Source: Flaviflexus ciconiae
Lineage (GTDB): Bacteria > Actinomycetota > Actinomycetes > Actinomycetales > Actinomycetaceae
NCBI RefSeq assembly: GCF_003971195.1
Contig: NZ_CP034593.1
Location: 1-64,000, forward strand
Direction of reading: 5' to 3'
Length of the DNA: 64,000 bases
In this document: positions 10,181-20,011 of the stretch, piece by piece
How positions within the stretch are numbered: position 1 is the stretch's first letter
Layout: each line of letters starts with the position of its first letter
Made by a program: the position numbers and the translations under genes
Notes under the pieces: generated by a model
What the model was told of the DNA's origin: nothing
Database searches by the model: none
Seen by the model: only the letters and a program-made list of their open reading frames with translations

Positions 10181-11806
10181 ATGAATGTGGTTGTTATCGG
10201 TGCGGGGCTCGCTGGCCTCGTGGCAGCAAGCGAAGCGGCGGACCGCGGTAGGCACGTTATCCTCGTCGACCAAGAAGGGGAACAGTCACTCGGCGGACAA
10301 GCCTTCTGGTCGTTTGGTGGCCTGTTCCTCGTTGACTCCCCGGAGCAACGAAGAATGGGCATCAAAGACTCGTTCGAGTTAGCCCGCTCCGACTGGCAGG
10401 GCTCAGCCCAGTTCGACCGTGAAGAAGACAAATGGGGCAGGGCATGGGCCGACGCCTATCTCGACTTTTCGGCAGGCCCGAAGCGTGAGTGGCTCTCATC
10501 CAAAGGAGTCTCGTTCTTCCCGGTTGTGGGATGGGCGGAACGAGGAGACGGCAGAGCGGACGGCCACGGAAACTCGGTGCCCCGCTTCCACATTGTATGG
10601 GGCACCGGCCCGGGAATTGTTGCCCCGTTCGAGGAGTCCGTCCGGGAACATGCGGAGGCTGGCCGCATTGAATTCCGGTTCCGCCACCAGGTCGACGAAC
10701 TCATCGGTACCGACGGGGCGGTCACGGGCGTTCGAGGAACCATTCTTGAACCGACGAACGTGGAGCGGGGCCGCTCCTCCTCACGGGAAGCGGTAGGTGA
10801 CTTCGAGATCGAGGCCGACGCCGTGATTGTTGCCTCGGGTGGTATCGGCGGCAATCTCGACCTGGTTCGGCAGAATTGGCCGGAACGACTCGGCACCCCA
10901 CCGGAATCCATGATCATCGGTGTGCCCGACCACGTGGATGGTCGGATGCTCGGAATCGCGGAGAATGCTGGCGGCAGGGTCGTGAACCGCGACCGCATGT
11001 GGCACTACACGGAGGGCATTAAGAACTATGCGTCCATATGGCTGGGGCATGGGATTCGGATCCTCCCCGGACCATCTTCGCTCTGGCTCGACGGGGATGG
11101 AAACAGGCTCCCCGCACCCGCCTACCCGGGATTCGACACTCTCTCAACTCTTCGCCACCTGCGCGCTACGGGGCATGACCACTCCTGGTTCATCCTTACC
11201 CAGAAGATCCTTGAGAAAGAGTTCGCGCTGTCCGGATCCGAACAGAACCCGGATCTCACAAACAAGGACTTGAAGCTGTTGGCGACCCGCCTCAAGTCGG
11301 GGGCACCCGGACCGGTCGAAGCGTTTAAGACACAGGGCGAGGACTTCCTTGTCGCGGACAGCATCGAGGACCTCGTTGCCGCGATGAACCGCCTTGAAAA
11401 CGGAAACCTGGACCCGGTAAAGATCCGTGCACTAGTCGAGGCCCGCGACCGGCAACTTGACAACGAGTTCGGTAAGGATGCCCAGCTAGCCGCAATTCGA
11501 GGGGCTCGGAAATCCCGCGGTGACAAGCTCATTCGAGTTGCCTCCCCGCACAAGTTTCTCGATCCAAAGAACGGACCGCTGGTCGCCGTACGTCTGCACA
11601 TCCTCTCCCGCAAAACACTCGGCGGCCTACAAACCAATCTTTCTTCCCAGGTTCTTGGCCACGACGGGAACCCAGTACCTGGCCTCTATGCGGCGGGGGA
11701 AGCCGCAGGCTTCGGCGGCGGCGGCGTCCACGGATACAACTCTCTCGAAGGAACGTTCCTCGGAGGATGCCTGTTCTCTGGGAAGCTTGCGGGCGAATCG
11801 GTTTAA
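10181..11806 (+). CDS. FAD-binding dehydrogenase (fumarate reductase / KsdD-like flavoprotein)
   Basis: 541 residues. MNVVVIGAGLAGLVAASEAA is an FAD-binding Rossmann motif (GAGLAG, residues 6-11), followed by the acidic end of strand two, ILVDQE. GGQAFWSFGGLF and the late GEAAGFGGGGVHGYNSLEGT are typical of the 'FAD-binding dehydrogenase' subgroup that includes 3-ketosteroid dehydrogenase-like proteins. The substrate cannot be told from sequence. I start at ATG 10181, directly before the Rossmann strand; an earlier in-frame GTG at 10142 would add 13 non-conserved residues. Convergent with the patatin gene downstream. Confidence 0.9.
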   Translation: MNVVVIGAGLAGLVAASEAADRGRHVILVDQEGEQSLGGQAFWSFGGLFLVDSPEQRRMGIKDSFELARSDWQGSAQFDREEDKWGRAWADAYLDFSAGPKREWLSSKGVSFFPVVGWAERGDGRADGHGNSVPRFHIVWGTGPGIVAPFEESVREHAEAGRIEFRFRHQVDELIGTDGAVTGVRGTILEPTNVERGRSSSREAVGDFEIEADAVIVASGGIGGNLDLVRQNWPERLGTPPESMIIGVPDHVDGRMLGIAENAGGRVVNRDRMWHYTEGIKNYASIWLGHGIRILPGPSSLWLDGDGNRLPAPAYPGFDTLSTLRHLRATGHDHSWFILTQKILEKEFALSGSEQNPDLTNKDLKLLATRLKSGAPGPVEAFKTQGEDFLVADSIEDLVAAMNRLENGNLDPVKIRALVEARDRQLDNEFGKDAQLAAIRGARKSRGDKLIRVASPHKFLDPKNGPLVAVRLHILSRKTLGGLQTNLSSQVLGHDGNPVPGLYAAGEAAGFGGGGVHGYNSLEGTFLGGCLFSGKLAGESV

Positions 11807-11914
11807 CGGTTGGGACGCAATGTCCTCCGTCCAACCGGAGAGCGTGCTGCCCAACCAGAGGGTTGGGCAACATGATTGCGTTTGATGACGAAGCTGAATT
11901 CGTCGGTCGGCGGG

Positions 11915-12799
11915 CTAGAGTCCGACGAAGTCCTTCCAGATTGGTAGGTCGCGCTTGGCCTGGTCGAGTCCGGCAATGTAGTTGGCGCGGAGCTTGTTAA
12001 TATTCCGTTCCGCCGTGCCCACCATCATGTTTTCCGGGAAGAACAGGACCGCGCGTCCGTGCTTCTCCAGTTCGAGGAGCTTTTCCTTGGTTGCGTTGTA
12101 GCGGACGTGGCGGGTGATAAGGGCCTCGGCTACCGCGGGATACTTGCGGAAGTGCCGTTCAAAGAACTTCGTGTTGCGGGGGACGGACTTCCAGTAGTTA
12201 CGAGGTCGAGTCATGATGACAAGGAATCGTTCGAAACCGTCTGCTTCCGCGGCGTCGAGCGCCACGCCTCCCGAGGAACCGATCGCTCCATCGACCCATT
12301 GCACCCCGTCAATATCCACCACCGGCATCAGCCCCGGCATGGTCGATGAGGCTTGAACCTTCTTCATGATGTCCGCGTTGGTGCTCAAATCTTCCCGGCC
12401 CCAGTAGGCGGTCTCGCCAGTCTCCGCATTGAATCCACCGATGCGGAGGCGTGCCGGATTCGAGAAGAACACTTTGGAATTGAACGGAAGGGCTTCGTCC
12501 GGTCCGGAAGTCTGCTGGTAAATGTAGTTCGCGTTGAACAGTCCCTCGCCTCGCAGGAACGTTCGAAAGTTCCCGAAGTTTGGATCGCCAGCAAAGTCCG
12601 TGAAGGAGAGACGGGCACGCCTCGAATCCCGCGACACGTAGTTGACCGTGTTTGTCGAACCGGCAGAGATCCCCGCAGTCCAGTCGAAATAGATGTCGTT
12701 CTTGAGGAGAACGTTGACGACAGGCGCAGTATAGGACGCCCTCATCGCACCTCCCTCAAAGATCAAAGCGGTGTCGAAGACATTGCTGGATAGCGACAT
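11915..12799 (-). CDS. Patatin-like phospholipase (YjjU type)
   Basis: 294 residues. The oxyanion-hole segment FEGGAMR (residues 14-20) and the nucleophile elbow G43-I-S-A-G47 (Ser45) precede the catalytic Asp in WVDGAIGS (about residue 170). Together they form the Ser-Asp dyad of patatins, which hydrolyse acyl esters of lipids. The pattern EGGAMR, rather than GGGARG, matches the YjjU-like subgroup. Start ATG 12799 has AAGGGAG just upstream. It stands alone, convergent with the FAD dehydrogenase and divergent from the DUF488 gene. Physiological lipid unknown. Confidence 0.88.
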   Translation of the reverse strand: MSLSSNVFDTALIFEGGAMRASYTAPVVNVLLKNDIYFDWTAGISAGSTNTVNYVSRDSRRARLSFTDFAGDPNFGNFRTFLRGEGLFNANYIYQQTSGPDEALPFNSKVFFSNPARLRIGGFNAETGETAYWGREDLSTNADIMKKVQASSTMPGLMPVVDIDGVQWVDGAIGSSGGVALDAAEADGFERFLVIMTRPRNYWKSVPRNTKFFERHFRKYPAVAEALITRHVRYNATKEKLLELEKHGRAVLFFPENMMVGTAERNINKLRANYIAGLDQAKRDLPIWKDFVGL

Positions 12800-12850
12800 G
12801 GGACTCCCTTCCCCGCCAACGATACCCTGGTCAAGTGAAACGCTCAGCCG

Positions 12851-12856
12851 TAGCCT
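12851..12856 (+). promoter_or_regulatory. -10 box for leaderless DUF488 mRNA
   Basis: TAGCCT followed by exactly six bases and then ATG 12863, with no ribosome binding site. Confidence 0.5.
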
Positions 12857-12862
12857 GGTTTC

Positions 12863-13216
12863 ATGTTGGTGACGAGCAGGAGAATCTACAGCGACAAACG
12901 ACAGGGCAAGGAATATCGTGTCCTCGCTGATCGGCTGTGGCCGCGGGGAGTCTCAAAAGAGGACGCGGATGTTGATATGTGGGCGAAAGATCTCGCACCA
13001 TCAGACGACCTTCGCAAGTGGTTCCACGATGATCGGGACAGCAGATATGAGGAATTTGCCGAGAAGTACCGGCACGAACTCGAAGACCTGACTCCCGACC
13101 TCGATGAGCTCCGCAACCGCAGTGAAATCGTTCTTCTCACGGCGGCCAAGGATGTCGATCACAGCCACATCCCCACCCTGACGGACTACCTGACAGACGT
13201 TCTCAACGACAAATAG
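12863..13216 (+). CDS. DUF488 family protein
   Basis: 117 residues. RRIYSDKRQGKEYRVLADRLWPRGVSKEDA is the N-terminal signature of the short DUF488 family (RVLVDRLWPRG), and WFHDD and the late HSHIPTLTDYL match its C-terminal half. Function unknown; members are small cytosolic proteins. Start ATG 12863 is preceded by a -10-like box at the leaderless distance. Convergent with the pseudouridine synthase gene. Confidence 0.88.
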   Translation: MLVTSRRIYSDKRQGKEYRVLADRLWPRGVSKEDADVDMWAKDLAPSDDLRKWFHDDRDSRYEEFAEKYRHELEDLTPDLDELRNRSEIVLLTAAKDVDHSHIPTLTDYLTDVLNDK

Positions 13217-13342
13217 TCGGCACGTTGGGCAGCGGTGCACGCCGTGGCGAAGTGGTGGCCCGCTTCGTCGGGTGTACAGAAAACCAATCTAGCCGTCTGC
13301 TTGGTGATGGCAAGCCTGCGCGGATCCGCGGGGCCGATGTGT

Positions 13343-14185
13343 TCACTCGGGGAAACTGAGTTCCTGCTTGGAAAGAATATCCATGCTCGTCTCGTCGACG
13401 GGATCGGTGAACGACAGGCGTTGCGCCAAGAGTTCGATCCGGTCGGGGAAGCCCTCGCCCGGTCCGTAGAGAGTGTCTCCAAGAATCGCAAATCCGGCGC
13501 CTGCGGCATGCACTCTGATCTGATGGGTTTTTCCGGTTAGCGGCACAGCCTCGTATCGGCCCCGCGTGCCCGAAGAATCCTTATCCAGTAGACGGAACTT
13601 CGTGCGAGCGTTCGGTTCCCCCGGTACCTCAAGGGACTGCCCGCCTTGAGCCACCAGGCGGGAGGCTCGTTCCCGCGGCACATCGGCAACCGCACGCGCC
13701 AGGAACTCGTAAGTCTTGGACGCGGTCTCGTTCTCAAACATCTGCTGGTAGGTGCCGCGGTAGGCGGGATCCTTCACAAGGAGCATGACTCCCGAGGTGG
13801 CGCGATCGAGCCGGTGAGCGCACGTCACCTTATCTCCGAACTGTCTGCGTGCCTGGACAAGGACAGACCTGGCAACGAAAGAACCCTGCGGTGTTGACGA
13901 AATCCCGGCAGGCTTATCGACGGCAATAATCCGATCGTTTTCGAGGAGAACTGGAAGATCAATGTCGGCCTCGTCGGGAATCGGGCGGTGTATGTAAGCA
14001 GTCTCGTCATTCTCGTAACCGATGTCCCCAGCTCCTATTGCCGCCACAACATCGGCGCGGCTCACGGCGGCTCCCTTGCCGGCTAAAGCGATGAACACTT
14101 GCTCTGCAAGATCAGCACCGGGAGGAAGACGGAGCAGTGTGGGGGAGACCCCGCGCCGCGGGCTAGAGTCGGATATGCGTGGCAT
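13343..14185 (-). CDS. RluA-family pseudouridine synthase
   Basis: Isomerises uridine to pseudouridine in RNA. 280 residues with the family motif HRLDRATSGVMLL, whose Asp127 is the catalytic residue, preceded by IIAVDKPAGISSTPQG and followed by GKTHQIRVHAAG. The N-terminal part may be a degenerate S4-like domain. The start ATG 14185 lies within the end of the upstream yhaN-like gene (23-base overlap), so the two are probably translated from one mRNA. Which RNA and uridine are modified cannot be told. Confidence 0.9.
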   Translation of the reverse strand: MPRISDSSPRRGVSPTLLRLPPGADLAEQVFIALAGKGAAVSRADVVAAIGAGDIGYENDETAYIHRPIPDEADIDLPVLLENDRIIAVDKPAGISSTPQGSFVARSVLVQARRQFGDKVTCAHRLDRATSGVMLLVKDPAYRGTYQQMFENETASKTYEFLARAVADVPRERASRLVAQGGQSLEVPGEPNARTKFRLLDKDSSGTRGRYEAVPLTGKTHQIRVHAAGAGFAILGDTLYGPGEGFPDRIELLAQRLSFTDPVDETSMDILSKQELSFPE

Positions 14186-16750
14186 TTGTCAGTCCAGCGA
14201 ACCGGTCATCGTTCGCCGTGAAGATGATGACCTGCCCGGCAGACGTATTGTTTTCGATTGCCGACACAACACGATGGAGTCTCCGGCGGTCCGAATAGCC
14301 GAGCGTGTCATCAAACATGACAGGAACCGCATCTTCATCGGACACGAGCTGAGCGGTGGCGAGCTTAATGAGAATCGACAGCTGTTCCTTCGCACCCGTT
14401 GAAAGCTGATCGAAAGGAATCAATACCCCATCCATAATCCGGTGGGTCACCGCCAGTTCCTCGTCAATATCAACGCCGAATGTGGGGTTCTGGTAGGTGG
14501 CACGGCCCAGTTCCTCCAGGGCATGCCGGAACGGTGCGATGTACTTGCGGTGCGCCGCCTGCTGGTGGCGGATCAATACCTCTTCGAGAAGTTTCGCCGA
14601 TTCTGCCCTGGAAAGAAGCGACTCGAGCTCTTGTTCAGCACGTTGCATTTCACTCGTCGACGCGTCCAGCTTCTGCTGGATGCCGACCGTGTTCTTCGAA
14701 TCAAGGACGGCCTTGTCCTGTCCGTACTGTCGCCTCACCTCATCGAGCCGCTGCTCGAGACCGGCAATGTGCTTCAGAGTGGACTCGTGGTCCTCGAGCA
14801 GGGCGTCGCCACCCGACTCTTCAAGCTTTTCCTTGGCGGCGTTGAGCTCGGCAATGTGCTGATCGAGGGCTTTCGAGGCCGATGCGAGTGTCTTATCAAG
14901 TTCCTCGTCGGAGTTGCGCTCGCGGGCCTCAGCAAGAGCAGTGACCGCGCGGGAGTGTGTGCCCCTCTGGTTCTCGACCCGCCCCTCGAGGGTGGCGAGT
15001 TGGTTGCGCGCTGTTTCTGCTTCTGCCTTCTTGGCTGACAGAACTGCCTCCGTGTCCGAAACCTGGCCTGAGAGTTCCTTTTCCTGTGCCGTGAGGGCAT
15101 CAATGTCGCCCTCCTTCGCATCCCCCTGCTCCGCAACCCAGGTCTTCTGCGTCGCGAGATCGTCACGAATGTCGTCCGCGCTCTTTCCATCCAGAAGGTC
15201 CGTGCGTGACTCCTTGAGAGCGGCCAACTTGCGTTCCTGCTCTTCAAAGAAAACGCGAGCTGATCGGAGAGCCTTCACTGACTCTGCGCCATTGTCTGCC
15301 AGCAGGTACTTAAGCTCGTCCCGTTGCGCCTCAAGGCGCGAGAGCGCTTCGGCGGATGTGGCGTGCGGGGAGACAGTGAATCGAAGCTCCCCGGGCACTT
15401 CGACCGTGACATCGGTGAGAACGGGAATGTTGTGGGGGATTCCCCGAGCGATATGTCTTCACCGTCGAGGAGGACGTGGCGGTCGCCGGCGAGCGCCACC
15501 ATGCTGATCTGAGCGGCACCGGCCTTAGCTACCGTCTCGGCGATCTCGATCTCTCGCTCAAGGTCGGTGACTTTCTCGACGGTTTTGGGGTCGATGGGGG
15601 ACAGGCCGGCGGTTACTTGAGCGATCTCGCTGGTCAAGACCTCGTATTTGGTGAGCAATGCTTCCATCGCCTTGATGTCTTCGCGTGCCCGCTTACTCCG
15701 GTCAAAACGATTGGCCTGTGCGAGAAGGTCCGAAACAACCCTATGTTTCTCTCGCTCTTCCTTGGCGCGCGCCGCGAGGTCGCTGATTTCCTTTTCGAGG
15801 GGAGCCGCATCTTCCCTGGCCCTGTCGCGCTTTTCCTTGAGGGCGGCCAGTTCGTCCTCGGCCTCCTTGGCGGAAGCAATAAGAAGGCTGCGCGCATCGA
15901 GGCTTGCCTGTGCGGAATCGACATCCTTTTGTGCGGATGCGACGGTCTTCTCCGACTCCTTGATAGTTGCCTTGGCGGCGTGAGCGACGGTTACTTGCTC
16001 CTCAAGAGGGGCAAGCCGTTCATGCTCCAGCTTGAGGTCGCCTGTGCGCTGATTGATCTCCTCCTCGAGAGCAGTCAGTGCCGCAATGTCTGTTTCGAGA
16101 GCCTCGAGTGCAGACGTTGAATCGGTGACATCGTTCTGGGCCTCCTGGACTCGTTTCCGTGCGTCCTTGAGGAGCTTTCCTTCGGCTCGCCCCTTTGTGT
16201 AGAACTCGTCGACAATCTCGCTGACGCGGGTACGAACGGGAGTCGACGAGGTGTCGTCGATAACCTCTCCGGCCTGGACCGACAGTGCCTTCTGCAGTGA
16301 GGAAGAGGAACTGAGCGGGCTAACCTCGAGTGCGGTTGCCTGCATGAGCCGCGAAGCCTTCCACAGAGTTGTGTCCATGCCCTCCCACAGATCCGTGAGG
16401 ACATTGTGGGCAGCATCCCCGGTCTCCGACTGGCCCCTGCGGGGACCCTCAAGGAATGTTAGTTCGGTGGTCTTGCTTTTCAGCCATCGCTTGAAATAGC
16501 GGACCTTGTGGGGGCCAACGGTGAAAACAGCCTCGACCTCGGGCCCCACGTCCTTACCCACGGGTTGGACGCTTCGGACCTTGCCATTGTTGGATGTGGC
16601 CTTGTGCTCGATGAGGTGGTCGAAGGCCTCGATCAGGCTCGTTTTCCCGGCCTCATTGAAGCCCGACACGATGGTAATGCCATCGCCGAACGTAACCTCT
16701 TGACTGTCGATACCGCGGAAGTTGCGGGCGGTTAGCGATTCGAGCCTCAT
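14163..16750 (-). pseudogene. SbcC/YhaN-like AAA ATPase with long coiled coil, one frameshift
   Basis: The rebuilt protein has 862 residues. The N-terminus holds a Walker A loop GFNEAGKTSLIE (residues 30-41) and the C-terminus a Walker B stretch VPVMFDDTLGYSD and a signature-like QLSTGAKEQLSIL; between them lie long coiled-coil segments rich in Glu, Lys, Ala and Leu. No cysteine pair is present, so the Rad50 zinc hook is absent, as in YhaN. One base is missing at about 15440 (GAATCCCC; GAAATCCCC restores IPHNIPVLTDVTVEVPGELRF). It overlaps the nuclease gene upstream by four bases. The pair should form a DNA-processing complex like SbcCD. The break looks like a consensus error. Confidence 0.85.
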
Positions 16751-17874
16751 GCCTGCACCCCAAAACGGTAGAGAAGTTTCAATGCCCCTGCCGCACTCGG
16801 ATCATCGACTGCTCGCTCGCTCAGTTCATCGAATGCGTCCCGTGCAAAGCCTGACAGGTCGAGATTGTCGAGATCGAGAGCGTCCGGAACGACGGCAAGA
16901 TCGGTGCCGCTCTTAGAAGCGTAAAGGGAGGCAAAGAGGTGTTGGTGGTCTTCGGTGACCTGATCGAGGGCCGCGGCTGCCGAGATCGAAAGTGTCCCTT
17001 TTAGCTTCGTCTTCACGATCGTTCTGTCCTTCGAAGGGATCCTCTCGAGATCCTCGGCAAACAGATCAACGTCTGCCGAGGAGTCGAGGGTGCGTTCGAT
17101 CGTTGTGTGCAGCCAGGTACCAACCTCGTGCCGAACCGCGTTCACCCCGTCATCATCGATCGTGACGGAAAGGACGGTGCCCCGGGTTGTCTCTCGTTCG
17201 CTCGTTGTTTCGTGGGTTCCCGAATAGTTGATGGCGCCGGTTTCGTCGTCGAGCTTGCAGATGTGCCGGTCCCCGAGAGCCACGTAGTCAACGAGACCGG
17301 AACGGACTGCTTCCCTGAGCTTGTCGCTGTCGACATACTCGGTGGACAGATGGTCGGGATCGAGTTCGCGAAGCATGCCGTGGCCGACGAGGATTCGCGT
17401 GTTCTCGGTCGGTTCCAGCGTGGGCAGAATTCCGCACACGGGGTCCGTGCCCGGGTTCTTGCCCGTCCAGGGGACGGCCACAATCTCCACGCCAGGTATG
17501 GCGTCAAAGGGGCCGGGGCCATTAAGAACGGTGACGTTGTCGGGGATCATGCGCTGAGTATCTGGCGAAAGCCAGATGGAGCCGGGTCCGAGTGGATCGT
17601 GGTTGCCGGGAAGAAGGAAGATCGGAATATTCGTTTCCGACATGGCTTCAAAAGCGCGGCCAATATCCCGGGAGGAGAGATTGGCGTGTTCGAAGACATC
17701 GCCAGCCACAACGATGAACTGGGATTGCGTTGCCTTGGCAACATCCCCGATTGTTCTGATGGTGTGGACACGGTCTCCGGTGAAACGTGCCTGAGCTTCG
17801 TCGCTGAGGTAGTGCCGGACCATGCCAAGCTGCCAGTCGGAGCTGTGGATGAACGTGACGGGTGTCTTGGTCAT
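16747..17874 (-). CDS. SbcD/Mre11-like DNA repair metallophosphoesterase (YhaO type)
   Basis: 375 residues. Metal-binding motifs of calcineurin-like nucleases appear in order: FIHSSDWQLG (about 9-18), VVAGDVFEH (about 55-63), LLPGNHDPLG (about 92-101), LVGHGML and ALGDRHI. Partner of the ATPase encoded immediately downstream (ATGA overlap), by analogy with SbcD/SbcC and YhaO/YhaN, which process DNA ends. Start ATG 17874 has TAAGGT six bases upstream and no ribosome binding site, so a leaderless mRNA is likely. Heads an operon with the ATPase and the pseudouridine synthase. Confidence 0.9.
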   Translation of the reverse strand: MTKTPVTFIHSSDWQLGMVRHYLSDEAQARFTGDRVHTIRTIGDVAKATQSQFIVVAGDVFEHANLSSRDIGRAFEAMSETNIPIFLLPGNHDPLGPGSIWLSPDTQRMIPDNVTVLNGPGPFDAIPGVEIVAVPWTGKNPGTDPVCGILPTLEPTENTRILVGHGMLRELDPDHLSTEYVDSDKLREAVRSGLVDYVALGDRHICKLDDETGAINYSGTHETTSERETTRGTVLSVTIDDDGVNAVRHEVGTWLHTTIERTLDSSADVDLFAEDLERIPSKDRTIVKTKLKGTLSISAAAALDQVTEDHQHLFASLYASKSGTDLAVVPDALDLDNLDLSGFARDAFDELSERAVDDPSAAGALKLLYRFGVQA

Positions 17875-17880
17875 GGCATT

Positions 17881-17886
17881 ACCTTA
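17881..17886 (-). promoter_or_regulatory. -10 box for leaderless nuclease operon
   Basis: On the minus strand TAAGGT, six bases, then the ATG at 17874; no ribosome binding site. Confidence 0.5.
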
Positions 17887-17975
17887 CGTAATGTTGCGGA
17901 CAGAACTCGCCCGGGCCTTTCCCCGGTGGCGAATCCTGTTGCTTCCCTTCGTGCGCTCTCGACAGAATGGTGATC

Positions 17976-18476
17976 ATGGATATTACGTACCGTGGCACGC
18001 CCGTCAGCACCGGAGGCAACCTTCCCGAGAAGGGTGCGAAGGCCCCGGACTTCACGCTCGTTGGAACTGAACTCAACGACATTACGCTAAAGGATTTTGA
18101 GGGCCGCCGCGTCATTCTCAACATCTTCCCGTCGATCGATACGGGAGTGTGTGCGACTGCCGCCCGCACGTTCAATAAGCTTGCGGATGATCTGCCGAAC
18201 ACGACGGTCGTCTGCGTTTCCCGCGACCTGCCCTTTGCGCTTAACCGCTTCTGCGCAACCGAGGGCATCAAGAACGTGGTCACCACCAGCGCATTCCGCT
18301 CGACATTTGGTGATGACTACGGCGTAACAATGGAGAATGGTCCGATCGCGTCCCTCCTTGCTCGCTCCGTCGTTGTTCTCGACACGGACGGCAGGGTTCT
18401 CTACACCGAGCTGGTTCCCGAAACTTCGCAGGAGCCCGACTATGAGGGCGCGAAGAACGCGATCGAATCCGCTTAA
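17976..18476 (+). CDS. tpx: Thiol peroxidase
   Basis: Reduces hydroperoxides with thioredoxin. 166 residues from ATG 17976. The peroxidatic Cys59 lies in DTGVCATAARTFN and the resolving Cys93 in RFCATEGI, matching Cys61 and Cys95 of E. coli Tpx. The C-terminal LYTELVPE..PDYEGA is also typical. An in-frame ATG three codons earlier (17967) is possible; I prefer 17976 because MDITYRGTPV aligns with the family start and CAGAAT lies seven bases before it. Divergent from the nuclease operon; a hairpin follows the stop. Confidence 0.95.
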   Translation: MDITYRGTPVSTGGNLPEKGAKAPDFTLVGTELNDITLKDFEGRRVILNIFPSIDTGVCATAARTFNKLADDLPNTTVVCVSRDLPFALNRFCATEGIKNVVTTSAFRSTFGDDYGVTMENGPIASLLARSVVVLDTDGRVLYTELVPETSQEPDYEGAKNAIESA

Positions 18477-18495
18477 CAATTGGTGGCGTAGGTTG

Positions 18496-18532
18496 GAAGA
18501 GGGGCGGGCGCCAGCGGTGCCTGCCCCTCTTC
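18496..18532 (+). terminator. Terminator of tpx
   Basis: GAAGAGGGGC pairs with GCCCCTCTTC, with additional pairing inside, 20 bases after the tpx stop. Confidence 0.65.
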
Positions 18533-18804
18533 GAACCTGTGCGCAACTCCCGCAATCTGTGCGCAACTCGCGTCGTGCCACTTATGTAGCGGTTTTCCCG
18601 ATAACGCACCATGCGGTGTCCAATAAAAGATGGACTGTAAACGTTTGCGTGAGGAGGGGCCCGGGACTTGGCTTCGTTCGGTGCTCACTCAGCTATTTGC
18701 TGTGAGCTGCTGATTGTTTGCTTGCTTCTGCCAGACGTTCGACTATCAAGATTTGCTCAGCCTTGCCGGGTATCGTTCGGCGTACATGTGAAACAGGAGG
18801 AACG

Positions 18805-19878
18805 ATGAAGGTTTCGCTCGTGCTCGGATCCGGTGGTGCCCGCGGTTACGCACACATTGGGGTCATCGAAGAAATCAAACGGCGTGGTCACGAGATCGTG
18901 GCAATCTCGGGTACGTCCATGGGATCCTTGATCGGTGGTCTCGAGGCCGCGGGGAAGCTTGATGACTTTGCCGACTGGGCCACGAGCCTGACACATCTTG
19001 ACGTATTCCGGCTCTACGATCCTGCCTTCTCTCAGCCCGGAGTTATTAAGGCCGACAAGATCTTCCAGATGGTCAACAGCTTTGTCGACAACGTACAAAT
19101 CGAAGATCTGGAGATACCGTTTACCGCGGTCGCAACCGATATTGTCAACCACCGTGAGGTCTGGTTCCAGCGCGGTGACCTCGTCACCGCTATGCGAGCA
19201 TCCTGTGCACTGCCCACCTTTATTGCCCCGATCATGGTGAACGGAAAGATCCTTGCCGACGGTGGGCTCGTTAACCCGGTTCCGGTTGAGCCAACCTCGG
19301 CGATCCCCTCGGATGTCACCATCTCGGTTTCTCTCAGCGGACGCCCAAACACGATTCTTTCTACCTCTGCCGTTAACGACGAGCACAGCGAGAAGTACGA
19401 AGAAGACGATGGGCTCAAGCTCGCTGCTAGGCTTCGTCGCGGGGTTGCTGGCCTTATGGACGCGAACATCTTCCGGCGGGACGATAAGGAATCCGAAGGG
19501 GCCGACTCGGCAAGCTCCGAGCCCTCAGAAGGCGCGGGGCTACTCAGCGAGGAGATGTTCGGGGACGAAACGAAGGCACAGCTGGCTGAGACAGAAAGTG
19601 CCACACAAGTAACGGGGGAGGGACCTGCGGGGCCCCTCGACGCGTGGAACGAGGTCGGGAAGCTACCCGCGAACCTCAATACGATGGGGGTGGTGAACAT
19701 GGCGCTGGAGACCATGCAGTCCATGATTGAGCGCTACCGGGCAGCCGCAAATCCCGTCAACGTCAAGATCGATGTTCCATCCGCCGTGTGCGGCACCCTC
19801 GACTTCCACAAGGCGTCTGAAGTTATCGAGACGGGTCGCCAGCTCGCCATCGACGCCTTTGACGACATGGGCCTCTGA
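18805..19878 (+). CDS. Patatin-like phospholipase (RssA/NTE type)
   Basis: 357 residues from ATG 18805, which has AGGAGG seven bases upstream. Catalytic parts are complete: glycine-rich oxyanion loop GSGGARGYAHIGV (8-20), nucleophile elbow G36-T-S-M-G40 (Ser38), and DGG with Asp152 in ILADGGLVNPVPVE. This is the GGGARG/GTSMG class of bacterial patatins, distinct from the EGGAMR-type patatin at 11915-12799. A Glu/Ser/Ala-rich stretch of about 70 residues (roughly 225-295) interrupts the C-terminal half and looks like a flexible insert. Lipid substrate unknown. Confidence 0.9.
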   Translation: MKVSLVLGSGGARGYAHIGVIEEIKRRGHEIVAISGTSMGSLIGGLEAAGKLDDFADWATSLTHLDVFRLYDPAFSQPGVIKADKIFQMVNSFVDNVQIEDLEIPFTAVATDIVNHREVWFQRGDLVTAMRASCALPTFIAPIMVNGKILADGGLVNPVPVEPTSAIPSDVTISVSLSGRPNTILSTSAVNDEHSEKYEEDDGLKLAARLRRGVAGLMDANIFRRDDKESEGADSASSEPSEGAGLLSEEMFGDETKAQLAETESATQVTGEGPAGPLDAWNEVGKLPANLNTMGVVNMALETMQSMIERYRAAANPVNVKIDVPSAVCGTLDFHKASEVIETGRQLAIDAFDDMGL

Positions 19879-19927
19879 CAACGGGCACCGAAGGTCGGAA
19901 ACTGTTTTAGGGGGAATCATTGCACCG

Positions 19928-20011
19928 CTTAGCGACGAAGCGGCAGCTCTGAGTGACGAAGCTGTGGCGCTGAGAGACGGAGCTGTTGGCGTTAGAGAAG
20001 CAGAAGCGACA
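19928..20011 (+). repeat. Four imperfect 21-base tandem repeats overlapping the zupT 3' end
   Basis: Units begin at 19928, 19949, 19970 and 19991, each resembling CTGAGTGACGAAGCTGTGGCG. The first two are closest; the fourth is the most diverged and includes the zupT stop codon. The period is seven codons. Confidence 0.6.

Noticed and set aside
14163..17874. A new anti-phage nuclease-ATPase system
   Set aside because: The pair fits the chromosomal YhaO/YhaN and SbcCD repair type and no defence genes surround it.
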